DNA of 64,000 nucleotides. Origin: Hysterangium stoloniferum (taxonomy: Eukaryota > Basidiomycota > Agaricomycetes > Hysterangiales > Hysterangiaceae). This document shows positions 46,569-58,419 of the stretch, one piece after another (positions within the stretch are counted from its first letter, which is position 1; every line of letters begins with the position of its first letter). Both the position numbers and the translations under genes were made by a program. Location of the stretch: positions 434,001 to 498,000 of the forward strand of contig WHVD01000055.1 in NCBI GenBank assembly GCA_015178975.1, given 5' to 3'. Under the pieces are notes generated by a model. It saw only the letters and a program-made list of their open reading frames with translations, did not search any database and was not told where the DNA came from.

Positions 46569-47252
46569 TTAAATGTCATCAATGTCAACCTCGCCCTCAT
46601 CGCCAAACTCGAATGTACACTCTCCGTCCTCCTCTCCGAATGTATCAGTCTCGTTGATCTTAGCATTTTCAGGGAGCTCTCCATATGCTTTTAACGAACG
46701 TGCCTCATCCGCAGTGTACTTGACAATGACATCTCCTTTGTCATCTTGGAAATCCCTTAGAGATAGGAGAATGATATCGCCCTGATTAATCCACACCTAT
46801 TCATCATGGAAATTAGTGGTCGATATTGATGGGTTGAACCCCATTAATGCTGTGTCCCACGTGCCTTTTTCCGCATTTTGCCTCGAATATGCGCCAGTCG
46901 CTTCTCGCCGTCGAAACATTGGGCTTCCAACCGGCCATTACCCAACATCTTAATCACTTGCGCATACTCTACGCATATGATATGAGGTTGACATGAGAAA
47001 GAATATTCGACAGCAAAACGCACCTTGGCCATCTTCTCGGAAAACTAACTCCCGTTTGTCGTCATCGTTCTCATTTTTACCTCTCCGCCTATTTTTTCCT
47101 CCCTACAACCCCAACCCCATTATACACTTGATTAGCACCCTCGTGTTACACATTTGAAAACTCTCACCTTCCCCTTATTCTGGGAAGAGGGGCACGATCC
47201 CGTCAGATTGCCACCAAAAACGTAAAGACTTTGAAAAACAAACCTTCGGCAT
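46569..47252 (-). CDS. TIF11: Translation initiation factor eIF1A
   Basis: Five exons (47244-47252, 47168-47179, 47024-47102, 46865-46968, 46569-46796) give 143 residues, the normal length. The sequence is nearly the family consensus: [56 protein letters not shown] and an acidic tail ending EVDIDDI. It binds the 40S A site through its OB fold and promotes scanning. The first exon is 9 nt (Met-Pro-Lys) and the second 12 nt (Asn-Lys-Gly-Lys). The last intron must begin with GC (AAG/GCACGT) to keep MRKKVWI in frame. It converges on Ytm1. Confidence 0.95.
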
Positions 47253-47759
47253 AATCTACGATGAAAGTACTTTGAATCGAGGGCTCTTTAAGCTTGTTTT
47301 GTAAAAGAAAGGTCTCGCGAGGTGTAGTGGAAGAGACTGAGATGGTGGTGTCCACGGAACTTGTGTAAGTATACAGGTGACTGAGCCGAATATTTGGGCT
47401 CCGATTCAAATGACTCCGTCAACCTGTGCTCTCCAACACTAAGGGCATTCAACTGCGGTTCTCGTGTGTATCATCTACAAAAGAAAAAGGAAAATGACCT
47501 ATATTTCTCACATGACAGCACGCTTTTTTTCTTTGTTTTTAACTTTAGAGACGGTTAGTGTTTATTTCTGTTGACGCGCTTAATTTAAATATCCTAATGA
47601 ACCCCCCCGCCAGGTCTTCTTGGTTGCGGAACATGCATCAAAATAACGCATGCCATTCTGGTATGCTAACAAAAATACACACACACGGTCCGAGACTTGC
47701 CGCCTCAAACCCTAAGTTTAATACCGATAGCGATCTCTCAGTGCACGATCCTATAGGCT
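47253..47759. promoter_or_regulatory. Divergent promoter region, eIF1A / flavoenzyme
   Basis: 507 bases between divergent starts. No gene was seen. T-rich runs occur near 47524-47540. Confidence 0.4.
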
Positions 47760-49399
47760 ATGGGCACTAACAACAAAGAGCTGAAAGTTCTCATCGTCGG
47801 TGCAGGAGCCTTTGGCTTATCCACAGCGCTGCACCTCCTCAAACGAGGATGGAAGAACGTCACAATTCTCGATCGGTCGCCGGTTCTTCCTGCCCCCGAC
47901 GCGGCCAGCACAGACATTAATAAAGTTATTAGAACGTCCTATAGTGATGCCACATATACATGGCTTGCGAAGGAAGCGGTAGCGGCTTGGAAAAATACAG
48001 AAGATTGGGGCGGCAGTTACCATGAGTACGTACAGTACAGCGAGCTCCGAAGGGTAATCTCCATTTCTTACCGGTATCCGTAGATGTGGCGTGCTATTAC
48101 CTGGGGGAGTAGGTACATACGCAAATCAATCAATGCAGAATGACCTTGACAACGGTGTTCGTGTCAAGCAAATACACACCGGCGCTCAAGTCGAGGCGTT
48201 ATTCCCCACGGGCGTGGAGCGCGGAGCGGTACTCTCCTCCTCTGAGTTTGAAGGCTTCTTGAACCTCGATGGTGGCTGGGCAAATGCAAAGCAAGGCATT
48301 GAGTGTGCAATGGCGAATGTGTGCAAGTTAGGAGGGATCATCAAGTCGAATTGCCGAGTTTGTGGATTGACTGCCGACGCGGGGGGAGTTCGCTTAGAGG
48401 ACGGTACTGAAATAAAATCGGATTATATTGTGGTGGCGACAGGATCCTGGACACCTTCCTCATTCCCCGATTTGGGGGTTAGCGAACGTGTCCTTGCAAC
48501 AGGGTAAGCACACTTTAAATCGTACATCACTTCATAGCTAATAAGGTTTCCCTCTCTCAAGTCAAAGTATCGCCACCATACAGCTTCTTGAAGAGGAAGC
48601 GAAGCTGTACGCTGGTGTCCCAGTGGTGCTGGATTACGCGTCTGGGTTCTATGTAATGCCTGTTAGTAATCTGCTTATTTTGTCAACCATGGAGATTTAC
48701 CGAGACGTATTGTATTCTTCAGCCAAATGAATCCCACATTGTGAAATTCGGAATTCACCTTGCAGGCTACACCCACACGCAATCTCAACTTGGCAAATCC
48801 GTCTCGACACCAAGGACTTTTGTGACTCATGAGGATGGCGCCGCTATTCCCCGGGAAATTGTGCAGTTACTTCGCACATGTCTCAGTAACATTTATCCCG
48901 AACTAGGAAGGCGGCCCTTTGCTGGTACACGACTTTGTTGGTACGTGATAGTAGTAGTATCCCATGTCCAAGTTATGGCTCACTTCTGATGATTATCGCA
49001 GGTATGCCGATACGCCTGGTAAGTCCTCTGATTTTAGCAATGAGGGTCACGGCAGGCCTTAATCGAGGCTTTAGATTCGGATTGGTTGATTGATTTCCAC
49101 CCCGAACATCCCACCGTGCTATTTGCGACGGGCGGGAGCGGTCATGCATACAAGGTTGGTCTATATTTTCTTGTTCCCTAGGGTATTTCGCGGTTAACGG
49201 TCCAAAGTTCCTTCCTATCTTAGGGCGTCTGGTTGCGGACCGGTTTGAAAAGACATTAGAGCCTGGGTTGGCCAAGAAATTTGCATATGACCGCGTCTTT
49301 AAGAATGGCCATATTTCGGACAAAACTCGCCCTGTATCGGTGACTAAAGAAATAGAAGTTTCAAGCCTTTGCACGGCCGAGGATTTGTTACCGCCTTAA
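47760..49399 (+). CDS. Sarcosine oxidase/amadoriase-like FAD oxidoreductase
   Basis: Seven exons (47760-48025, 48084-48503, 48562-48661, 48723-48940, 49002-49018, 49075-49154, 49208-49399) give 430 residues. The FAD-binding loop is VLIVGAGAFGLSTALHL at residues ~9-25. Near residue 334 the motif RLCWYADTPD matches the Cys that carries covalent FAD in monomeric sarcosine oxidase, pipecolate oxidase and fructosyl-amino-acid oxidases. The C-terminal GGSGHAYKFLP is also typical. It oxidises a secondary amine, giving H2O2; which amine cannot be told. There is no SKL-type peroxisomal tail. The RLCWYAD motif is split by an intron, with a 17-nt exon following. A related but distinct flavoenzyme lies at 62911. 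Confidence 0.86.
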
Positions 49400-50004
49400 T
49401 TAAAGCGATCCATTGTGCTAACTGGCTGTGAATACCTAAATCGTGACTCGATACCTGTCTTAGCCCTACTGTTTCGGCCAATGTACTCACACAGCCCTGT
49501 AGATATAGACGTCCAGATGTATGCAAATAAGGTTGAAATTGAATTCAACTGCGTGTTATGCAGGGAGTAGATTCGGAATGATTTCGCAAGGCTACATATG
49601 TTTATTTAAAACGATTGACGAATCTTTTGATCTCCCACGGGATTGACTAGTTTAGGTTATGGTGGCCAGTGATAATCAATCAATGCATCTTAGCCCCGCG
49701 TGACGACGAGGCGCGCCAGTCCACAGTCAGGCTTAGCTATGTACCAGTACTAGATATATCTATCTCACTTTTCCCGTCTTGATTCTCCTTTTGTCTCCTT
49801 CGTTTCTACGTTTTGCCTATAATTGTTTTCGTATCTTGTAATTTTTTAATCGTTAGTTTTTATTATATATGACTTCCCATTCATATATGCGAGGACAGGT
49901 TCCCCGCCAAGCTCCCCAAGTCAACTTCTTGTCTGGTGACACAACAGCTTCATCTCGTTGGCGATCCACAAGCTCCAAGTGATACACCCGGTTTGGATTT
50001 CCCG
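49400..50004. other. Intergenic, promoter of the membrane protein gene
   Basis: No gene was seen on either strand. An upstream ATG at 49869 opens a frame that could join the next gene if 37 nt (about 49938-49974) were an intron. Confidence 0.4.
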
Positions 50005-51273
50005 ATGTCCTCGATGTCTCCTACACCGACTCTCGTCGCTCAGTCTCAGTCTCATCAGCTATTGAGCACACTAGCGATAATTGGATTGTCAGTCGGTGTA
50101 TTCGTTTTGTTGGCAACGGTCATGGTGGGCTACATGGTCCTGCGTAGCAAGAAGAGGACTGTCCACCGTGAACGTCAAGCAAGGTATACTGCTTGGTCAA
50201 CCCGTTCCAATGAACAGAAATATAGAAGCAACAGAGCAAGCTCCAGGTCGATGTCCACGGTATTTAAAAATCATTTTGTACCAATATCACGTCTGCCCTC
50301 TGTTCACTTGCGGATGACAATCCCGTCTCCCAGCATCCCCAATCTATTCGTTAGCTCACCGAAGTCTCCTGAGTCTTTCCCTCGCGACATACCTCCACCA
50401 CAGTATCCTAGACAATATGCGCACAACCAGCCGGTGTTAACAGGAACGCCTCGATTTTTTAAACGAGCGTCGAAATTCAGCTGGGGGCATCAACGAGCGA
50501 TGTCTATGTCAGCATCAAGTGAGAGCGATTTTGGGAATGCCATCGAGGGGTTTGGTGACGTCGAAACTTTCCCGGATAACCCAAGATTCAGCGATTACCC
50601 TGAATCCGTGAAAAGCTTCATACAGCCTGCAACTACCATCCCTCCGCCTTGCCCCTGTGCCGTTTCCAGGCCATTGTCTTTGAGGAAACCCGTTCCTATT
50701 ATCAATTATCTGCCTGACACCACGTCTCCTCCCCTTCTCGAGAGGAGCGCTGTCTCTACCCTCGCCCCAGCCCCAGGCCCCTCCACTATCCCCACACCCG
50801 AGCCTGTAGTCGTTCACCCGTATAAGTTGGCAACACCTACGCCCGCGCCTCTCCGGACCATGAAATCCACTCGCATTCACGAATTCCGCGCCATGAATGC
50901 CCTAATCGACTCACTCGACGCTGACATCGAGCACCCCCGGGGTATTTCCGCTGCTGGCTTACAGCAGAACTCAAGACCCACATTTAAGAGGCAGCTATCG
51001 GGTCTATCTCGGTTGCGGTCCGTCTTGAGTGGGTTTTCAGGTTCAGCCTCAGCCTCAGCCTCAAGCTCGGCCTCAGATACGTCGGTTTCGCGGGCGAATT
51101 CTATAATGAGTTATCGTACGGGACATGGGGTTGATTTCTCGCCTCTGTCGGATTCGGCGGCGGGGGAGACGTATATGTTGACTCAGACAGAGGCTCAGAT
51201 TTTCCGAGCCCAGATGCAGCGGGGCAACTCGAGAATATCCCGAACAGGCTCAAGGCTGGGTAGCAGCGTGTAA
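50005..51273 (+). CDS. Single-pass membrane protein, Ser/Pro-rich, function unknown
   Basis: An intronless frame of 422 residues from MSSMSPTPTLVAQ. A single strong membrane segment lies at residues ~19-46 (STLAIIGLSVGVFVLLATVM), followed at once by a basic stop-transfer (LRSKKRTVHRER). The remainder is a long cytoplasmic-type tail rich in Ser, Pro and Thr, with Ser-Ala repeats near the end (SASASASS). This layout (short outside, one span, long disordered tail) is common among basidiomycete proteins of unknown role. The start is uncertain: an upstream exon from 49869 with a 37-nt intron would add an N-terminal extension. Confidence 0.65.
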   Translation: MSSMSPTPTLVAQSQSHQLLSTLAIIGLSVGVFVLLATVMVGYMVLRSKKRTVHRERQARYTAWSTRSNEQKYRSNRASSRSMSTVFKNHFVPISRLPSVHLRMTIPSPSIPNLFVSSPKSPESFPRDIPPPQYPRQYAHNQPVLTGTPRFFKRASKFSWGHQRAMSMSASSESDFGNAIEGFGDVETFPDNPRFSDYPESVKSFIQPATTIPPPCPCAVSRPLSLRKPVPIINYLPDTTSPPLLERSAVSTLAPAPGPSTIPTPEPVVVHPYKLATPTPAPLRTMKSTRIHEFRAMNALIDSLDADIEHPRGISAAGLQQNSRPTFKRQLSGLSRLRSVLSGFSGSASASASSSASDTSVSRANSIMSYRTGHGVDFSPLSDSAAGETYMLTQTEAQIFRAQMQRGNSRISRTGSRLGSSV

Positions 51274-51980
51274 AATATGTTTGGATGAGCAATAGCGTTT
51301 GGATGTAAAAGTGTTAATCGTCTTGTTTATTATTTTTCTGATGACGTGTAGGCTGACGGGATGTGTTGCAGTATTTCGAGGATGACGAGGGCGACCCGAT
51401 CTTGCTCCGAGATTCTCACTTCACGTACAATCACATGTTAATGTTGCGTAAGAATCAATTTATGGAGCACCATACGACCCTCTTATGAACCTTCAGAGTG
51501 CCTTTTGCGTCTTGACTGCTGCGGAAGACACCAGCCCCATGTCGTCCGCACCGTATCTGCCACACCCAGGATCAGTCAGGACCGAGAAGTCGGCCACAAG
51601 GGGCTATATTTTTCATACTATCCCAGGTGGATGGATGGATATTCACTAGATTATCCTCCCGTTCGTTTTCCGAATCTACTAGAGGGTTTGACACACATTC
51701 CTTACGCTACCATAATCCCTTCAAGCATGTATTTTTATATTATCTCTCGTGATCTTAAATCGAAATCTGATTAGAGCCCTCACTGGAGTTTTTCTTTCTT
51801 TCTTTTTTTTTCCATCCGGCTCAAGTTTAACCGAAGTGCTTCCCATGAGTACAGATTGAATCTTCAACTAATATGGCTCATTTGCCATTACACATATGCA
51901 AGTCGAGATACATATACACTAATAGCGTTATGGCTTGGTTCTAAAAACGGAGCTTGAACCACTACTTTGCGGTGTTATTA
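51274..51980. other. Intergenic up to the transposon end
   Basis: No gene was seen. The last two bases (TA, 51979-51980) are the probable target site of the element that begins at 51981. Confidence 0.4.
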
Positions 51981-52549
51981 CAGCTGTTCCGGGTACCGAT
52001 GGCGGAGTTCCAATTTCAATAAAATTCCGTTTTAGATTGTCAAACAAATGACGCTGTATCTTGCGAACAGGGTGTGATTAAGACACAACAATTTGGGATA
52101 TATATATAGTAGTATGGGGCATTGTGCCTACAACTTAAATGTAGCTTATTACATGGTATTTATAATTTACTCCTACACCATTGCACTGGCTCTCCTGCCT
52201 CCATTTTGGCTTGGATGAGCCCAATGATTGGTGTACACAATATTGTTTACTGCATATAGCTACTTAAAGGAGATGTAGGCTTAATACTTGCTCTATAATG
52301 AGGGGGTTACTCTCTACATGCCAGTGGGACTCTTCTTAGACTGCCTTATTTTAGCACATTTGTGCAGAGATAAATTGGGATACTATAAGTAAATATTTAG
52401 CTAGCTTTGTACCTATAATTGAGATCTGTATGTAGTTGTAAATGATATGTGTTGAGACAGATGCACCTTGCTAACCAAGTGGACCATCCATGTGCAGTTG
52501 TCACACTGTGACACGTCTTCACCCCGCAAAATTCCTCGTTTACACTCAC

Positions 52550-55145
52550 ATGAGTCAAAAGAAGATACCCATTGACTTGACTGGTCCTGCTACAGTGAAG
52601 AAATCGAGTCTGAAAAGGCAGCGTGATAGTGTGGATCCTAGCAACATTATAGAGGGCTGTAGGTCTCGTGCCCCTTCTGCTCAGGCTTCTCAAACAGATA
52701 GCAAGACGGATACCAACAAAAGGCCCATAATGTGAATACTAACTTAAAAAAATCTCCCATAGTTCTATTGTCGCCTGTGCAGGAGAATCAGGATGAGAAT
52801 TCTGATTGCGATTCTAAGGATGATGCAGGACAGGTTAAGACTAACAATCATGATGTGAACAGTGTTGCGAATATGTCAGATGGCAATGACTTGAGTGATG
52901 CATTTGACTATGTTCCTCATAAACAAAAGACTACTGGCAAGCACAAAGTTGCCAAAAAGGTGCAAGATGCACAAAAGGCAGCAGCACCTGTCTTATCTGT
53001 TCTGAGTGCGTTGCATATGATTCTATTTTTTTAAACATATTTCACACTCTGATAGATGTTCGGTTTCGTATTCCATATATGGATGGAAGCACAAAAGTCG
53101 TTGGGATAGTTGAGGCTAAGGCTAATGAGCCATATGACACTGTCATTGAAACGATATTTTCAACTGGCATGCTAATCCACTGTCATCCTAAGAAGCGGCC
53201 CGTACTTTTTGTTAGGTTTACAATGGACAAACAAACTGTCTACAACTTCCAAAATCAAGTGAATTGGGAGTTTGTTTCTAAATTATATCCCACAGAAGTT
53301 GCGAAGAAAGGTGACAGTGCCGCTGTAGAAATTAAATTTCCAGACGATGTAAGCATTTGCTCTTGGATGCTGTATTCAAACTGACAACAAGTTTTTAGTT
53401 CTTGGCGGATTTTCAGTCATCTAAAGAACTCTGGGTTGACAAGAAGAAGCCTTATAAGACTGGTACCATCAAGACTGCCGCGAAGAGCAAAAAGCGCAGC
53501 CCCACCACAAATTATTTTATAGAATCCGATACTGAACCAATCAGTGCTGATGACCTTGCCGATGAAAATGCAGGATACAATGCACCTGTTAGGATACACA
53601 CTCAGGCCGGGTTTCTGGAGAAACCCGCGGGATATCCAGTAGGACTTGGCTTCAGCTTATAGGCTGCGCCCTCGCTAGATCGTATTGTCCAATTTCAGAC
53701 AGGCAGACGGGAATCCCGGGGAGTCCGGGCGGGGGTTCGTAGGTTGTGAGTCGTAGGTTGTGAGTCGTGAGTCGTGAATCGAGATAGTCAGGAGAGATAG
53801 ATGCGCCGGAGCCCGTGGGCTCCGACTAGTGCGAGCGGTCTGATAAGAGTAGGGTTTAGAGAGGAAAATGTATTAGATTACTGGGGGGAATCTAAGCTAA
53901 TTTTCTGACTGGATTGTATGTACAACATCTGCCAGTTTATATAGACCGTGGAATGCATGACATACCGAATCCAGTAATAATGAGACGAAACGAGCAAAAC
54001 ATAAAACGGGAATAGTAAACACCAAATTGGTGTTAGGAACGGGACGGAACGGAGCGGAGTCCGAATCGTGACAAAGCATAACCCATAATGGGAAACGGAG
54101 CGGGAGCGGAGTCCTAAATCGTGACAGGTCATTTGACTAAAACGGGAACGGGGCTCGATTAGAGCGGTGACGGGATTCTAAGCGGGTTCCGGTGACTGGT
54201 GCGTGGGACGAAGACGGACATAGACAGAGACGGGGTCCGGGGGAAGTCCGGTGACTGATATGTGTCTTAATGAGGTCGAACGTAACGAGTCTTGACGTAA
54301 CAGAGTCCGGGCGGGAAATCCTATAAACAGACGATTGGTGCTTGTAGCGCATGGGGGCGTACGAGTTAGTACCCGGAGTTCGGCGGGATTTGTCCGGTCG
54401 TAACAGCACCTTACAAAGTCATGGAGAAGCAGCTACTGGAAAAATTGAAAAAATGTCAAATTTGTGGCTGCGATAAACTATGCATGACCAATAAGTACGG
54501 GAAATGTGCTAAAATTACTCTACCTCACTTCCGAGCTTGGACTAGTGCCATAGTAAGCAACATATATTTAATTATAATAAGTGCTAATACTACTTTCAGT
54601 TGGCTACACCCCCTGAGGCTACACTAGATAGTCCTCCTCATACAGACATCTTTGCCAATTTTCATCATGATCTGGGCCAGAAAGAACTCAGCCGCCGAGG
54701 TGGTGCACAAATAGTTGAAAGCACGAAGACTATATCAGCACCCATCTCAACTAATACATTGCAGCTACCTACCAATCTTATTCTCAATGTTGGGACCCGA
54801 CGCTCTTCGTCCAGTCGGAGCCGTAGCATGTCTTGCCAGCACAAACAGTCACCAGAGCCGTCTAGTGAACTTGACCATGGTGATGGGCCATTACCAACAG
54901 TCGAAGAATGGTTTACCACTCTTGAAGCATCAGCGAAGGTTCGCTTTAGTGGATGGGTTGCCTTACGGGACAAATTTGACACTCAAGGAGCATTGGAGAT
55001 GACGTTAGATATGCTTGGAACATTTGCCAGGGACCATATTATCCAAGGTTTTGGTCTCAATATGATGGAACAGGCTGTGGTTTTGATCAACCTATCCAAG
55101 GCTGGACAAGAATATGGCTTCAAAGTCATGTCTAAAAAGCATTAG
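52550..55145 (+). pseudogene. Transposon accessory gene, broken
   Basis: Plus-strand coding pieces run through 52550-52735, 52737-53034, 53079-53384, 53402-53586, 54411-54560 and 54600-55145. They encode a polar protein. Recognisable points are IPYMDGSTKVVG-like sequence, a Lys-rich linker and a Cys cluster CQICGCDKLC followed by KYGKCAKITLPHFRAW. Such C-x2-C-x3-C domains recur in repeat-associated Agaricomycete proteins; I cannot assign a function. The frame shifts between the first two pieces, and the solo LTR cuts the gene between Ala-Pro and Tyr codons. It is no longer functional. Confidence 0.6.
53587..54405 (+). mobile_element. Solo LTR, family 1 (copy 3)
   Basis: An 819-bp element starts TGTTAGGATACACAC and ends GGTCGTAACA, with a perfect 5-bp target duplication GCACC (53582-53586 and 54406-54410). 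It is very similar along its length to 12745-13584. It lies inside the accessory gene of the transposon, so it inserted after that element arrived. Confidence 0.95.
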
Positions 55146-55289
55146 ATTTTCTTTTGCGAAATTTAGAGATATGCCCAAATGCCTACTACACTTTATGTTA
55201 GACCAATTACACACTGATTGCACCATATTGTAAAGATAAAATGTTATATTTAAGAGCGTGTTGTAGGGAAGTAAACAAGAGAAAGTGTA

Positions 55290-55588
55290 TTACATGTATC
55301 CGGAATGTCCCATCCACCCACATACATGCTCAGGAGTGATGGTTGCCAGTGCAGTATAAAGAAATGAATGGACGGCCCACTCATTTTTGGCCTCAACAGC
55401 TGCACGAAAAATATCACCGTGCCAGCGCACGTAAGCCTTGACAAAAGAAAAAGCCTCTTCAATTGGGTTGAGGTCTGGCGAGTAGGGCGGTAGATAGTAT
55501 AGAAGTACACCTCTAAAGTAGAATGGGGCGAAGGTTAACAATGAAAGTGGGATAAAGGAAATACATACCTTTCCTCACAAAGGCGTGC
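55290..55588 (-). pseudogene. DDE transposase, C-terminal half
   Basis: Two exon pieces (55569-55588 and 55290-55512) encode [19 protein letters not shown], then [15 protein letters not shown] with the catalytic Glu of IS630/Tc1 enzymes. The frame ends GHSGYM-stop at 55290. The N-terminal half is at 60835-61754 on the opposite strand. The two halves join in frame at GTG/GCA if the intervening segment is turned round. Confidence 0.85.
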
Positions 55589-56579
55589 CGGCGCCATCAC
55601 TGGAGCCCAATGGCTGTATGCCAAGAATTACGTCCAAGTTGTCGGTTTCATTGATCAGACCCAAGTCAACCTCAATGCTCAAGACGAGGGTGGGGGTAAG
55701 CATTGATATTGGCTCATAATGATGGGCGAATTCGTACTCGCTGACCACGCCAGAACTTGATCCCCACGGTGATGACGAGCAGGGCAACCCTCTTGGTGGG
55801 ATTGTCTTCACGAACGGTTTTGGTCAAAATGCCGCAGCATTCGCTCAGCAGATTAATAGTGATACCAACAACACTGCTACTCCCACACAAGTTATTGAAT
55901 GGGTTGAGTGAGTTGCGATCAGTTGGGCCAAGAGAAATTATGTCTGAGGACGATTGATCAGCTTCATTGGTAGCAACATGTTTTGTCTTAAGATGTGCAA
56001 CCCTACCAATCCTAATGCCGCCCAACTTTGCAACCATGTCTATGATGAAATGTAAGTTGATCGCTACTCGTGGTCTTTAGGTAAATTAACCGGCGCATAA
56101 CAATGGATGCACCTACAACGCCATCGCTGATGTACGTTGACCAGTGCTAAATTTACATGCATTGTTGTTTCATGTATCTTTTTTCACAGTACGCTTCCAT
56201 AAACGGGTCTTTCACCGTTTGCGACAGCGACGACATGGCTCCCCCGGGTATCTTCACCACGGCTCCCGGCCAAACCACTACCTGGTTCCAACCCTTCTCT
56301 GGAACCTTCGTGGTTCCCTACACCACCTCGCCCCTCGCCTCCAGTAACTGTCAAACCTTTGCTTCCACCCAGCTATACGCCGCCGCCGCCGCCTCCGTCT
56401 ACGCTAGCGCCAGTAGCTTGTCTGCCGCCAGTGTTACAAGCGGCACCATTGCCAGCGCGACCCGTACAGGCAGTGCTACGGGTGCGGCTGCTACGGGTAA
56501 CGGTGCGACAGCCATTGGTGCCCCCATTGCAATTCTCGTGGGTGCCATGTTCAGCACAATGTTTACGGTATTTGCATGA
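55589..56579 (+). pseudogene. MAG-type secreted glycoprotein, C-terminal part
   Basis: The exon pieces 55589-55695, about 55743-55911, 55960-56052, 56110-56142 and 56190-56579 encode GAITGAQWLYAKNYVQ, then LDPHGDDEQGNPLGG, TPTQVIEWV, FCLKMCNPTNPNAAQLCNHV and GSFTVCDSDD. A Ser/Ala/Thr-rich stretch and a hydrophobic tail typical of GPI-anchor signals follow. This is the C-terminal two thirds of the basidiomycete 'macrofage activating glycoprotein' type. The acceptor before GCTYNA reads CAA where CAG is expected (about 56105-56110), a sign of decay. The N-terminal part is at 61755-62101 on the minus strand. Confidence 0.82.
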
Positions 56580-57779
56580 GATCCCCTGATCATTTGGACT
56601 CGAACTCGAGCGTCCGTGGACTGTTTACGCACTTGCATGACGGTAGATTCCATGAACAATATTTGACATTTCAAACCACATACTCTCTCATTGACACTTG
56701 TCTACTTTGTTTTTCTTGTGTTTCACGCCACCCGGAAGGGTTTCTTTCTTTAAATGAAGTCCTACACTCCTATGACGAGTTGAATTTGATTAAGATGAAA
56801 CGGAGTACTAAGTTTCGGTCTTCGGATATTGATTCGCTCTGATCTACTTACATACCCATCAGTATTCCACCAAATCCCTCCCTCACGTTGACTCGCTCTG
56901 TGAACCTCTTGTGACATTTATGGCCATTGACAATTTTATTTCATGCCGAGTTTATTAGTTCAATTATCTAACTAGAAGTACTTGCGCATGGAATATGAAG
57001 AACCGAGTTTTTTGAAAACCTCACAGAAACGGGCAAGATAAGTCCTGATTGTCGGAGCAAATCCTGGGATTGGAAACATCCCCTCATCCTACTCTTGGTG
57101 ACGCCTGCTCAACTTGCGCCGCCAGTGCTAAAACTCAAGAGGCAACAGCAAGCTTAAGGAAGGACTCTGAAAGCGTAACGACCTGTTGTTAAGGGTTGAA
57201 ATAGGTCTATATATATATATATATGCATAATTATTTTAGGTACCTCAAGCATATTTCCCCCATCTACCAGTGATTACATCGTCTAATTTTCAAAAGACCG
57301 GCTCAAGCCCATATTGCTAAGTCAAATTGAAGAATGCCGATTTTATTGAGATTTATTCAGACGACTTCCATCGAACTTGTTTTTCCGTGGAGGGCAAGTG
57401 GTTTCTCAATTTGCCCTGCCTGATAGAACTGCGGAAAATGCAAGAAAATAGATCTTGTTGCACCTGAATATGTTCTCCTGGATGGTCCATATGCCAAATT
57501 ATTCCCCCAAATCTCCCTAACTCCTTGACACTCAGCATCACAAGATCCAACTGGCAGTCACTCATTGCTAGGACTGGAAAACCCACCGTCCCAGATCCTA
57601 CTCTATAAGTCTTTATCTCTTTCACAGTATGACCCACTGACTGGGGTATCCTGGATCCCTTAGATGCTTGAAGATCTTGTCCTGATCTGCCCCTGAACCT
57701 GGTTGACATCTGGTTTATTATGTCCCATGTGTACTGTATGTTCCTGTTTCATCTTGGCCTTGTCCCTAGTATGGTCACC
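56580..57779. other. Non-genic stretch inside the inversion
   Basis: It carries an AT microsatellite (TA repeats near 57212-57225). A 118-residue minus-strand frame at 57353-57709 has no family feature and is not called. Confidence 0.4.
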
Positions 57780-58419
57780 TGTTACGACCGTGTTGCAGCC
57801 GTTCGGCCCCGAGGTTATCGCCACCTATTGATGATTTAAGTTATCGCTCAAGTCACCACATCGGAAACCATTGCCCCCGATGCTGACATATGCTTTTGCG
57901 GTGATCAAACTCCGTTTCCGCCCACGTCAAAATATACTCGTACTATCTGGTTAAACTTTTGATATGTCCCTTTTATTATGATGATCCGCTCTATCCTATG
58001 TTCCACATATGTCTATCTATATTTGTAGTCCTCGAACTATTTCCTTTTACTGTAATTCCACTCTTGGTTATCATCGGCCTCCGAACTAATCATAAACTTC
58101 CCGTTTGTTACGACCCTGTCGCAACCCTATCGGTCCCGAGGTTATCGCCATTTATCAACGTTTCACGTCACCATCTCGGAAACCATCGGCCCCGAAGCTG
58201 ACAAATGTTTTCGTGAAGATCAAACTCCGTTTACGCCCACGTCAAAATAACTCGTATTGTCTGGTCAAACTTTGATACGTCCCCTTTTATTATGTTGATC
58301 CGTTCAATCTTATGTTTTACATATGTCTATCTATATTTGTAGTCCTTGAACTATTTCCTTTTATCGTAATCCCGTTCTCGGTTATCATCGGCCTCCAAAC
58401 TAATCATAAACTTCCCGTT
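57780..58419. repeat. Tandem repeat A-A (~320 bp x 2), LTR-like
   Basis: Two head-to-tail copies, 57780-58105 and 58106-58419, each start TGTTACGACC and end CATAAACTTCCCGTT. TGTTACGACC equals the 5' end of a reversed family 1 LTR, so unit A is probably the first half of a related LTR. Confidence 0.75.

Larger units (their letters stand above)
51981..55588. mobile_element. Two-gene IS630/Tc1-type transposon, left arm
   Basis: This arm starts CAGCTGTTCCGGGTACCGAT after TA. The first ~375 bp (to about 52355) match 60279-60657, which lies in the same orientation today. It holds an accessory gene (+), a solo LTR, and the C-terminal part of a DDE transposase (-). The arm ends at the inversion breakpoint 55588/55589. 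Together with the right arm (60279-61754), the element would be about 5.1 kb. Confidence 0.8.

Noticed and set aside
57353..57709. 118-residue minus-strand frame inside the inversion
   Set aside because: No family feature, no partner exons and repeat-rich surroundings. Probably chance.
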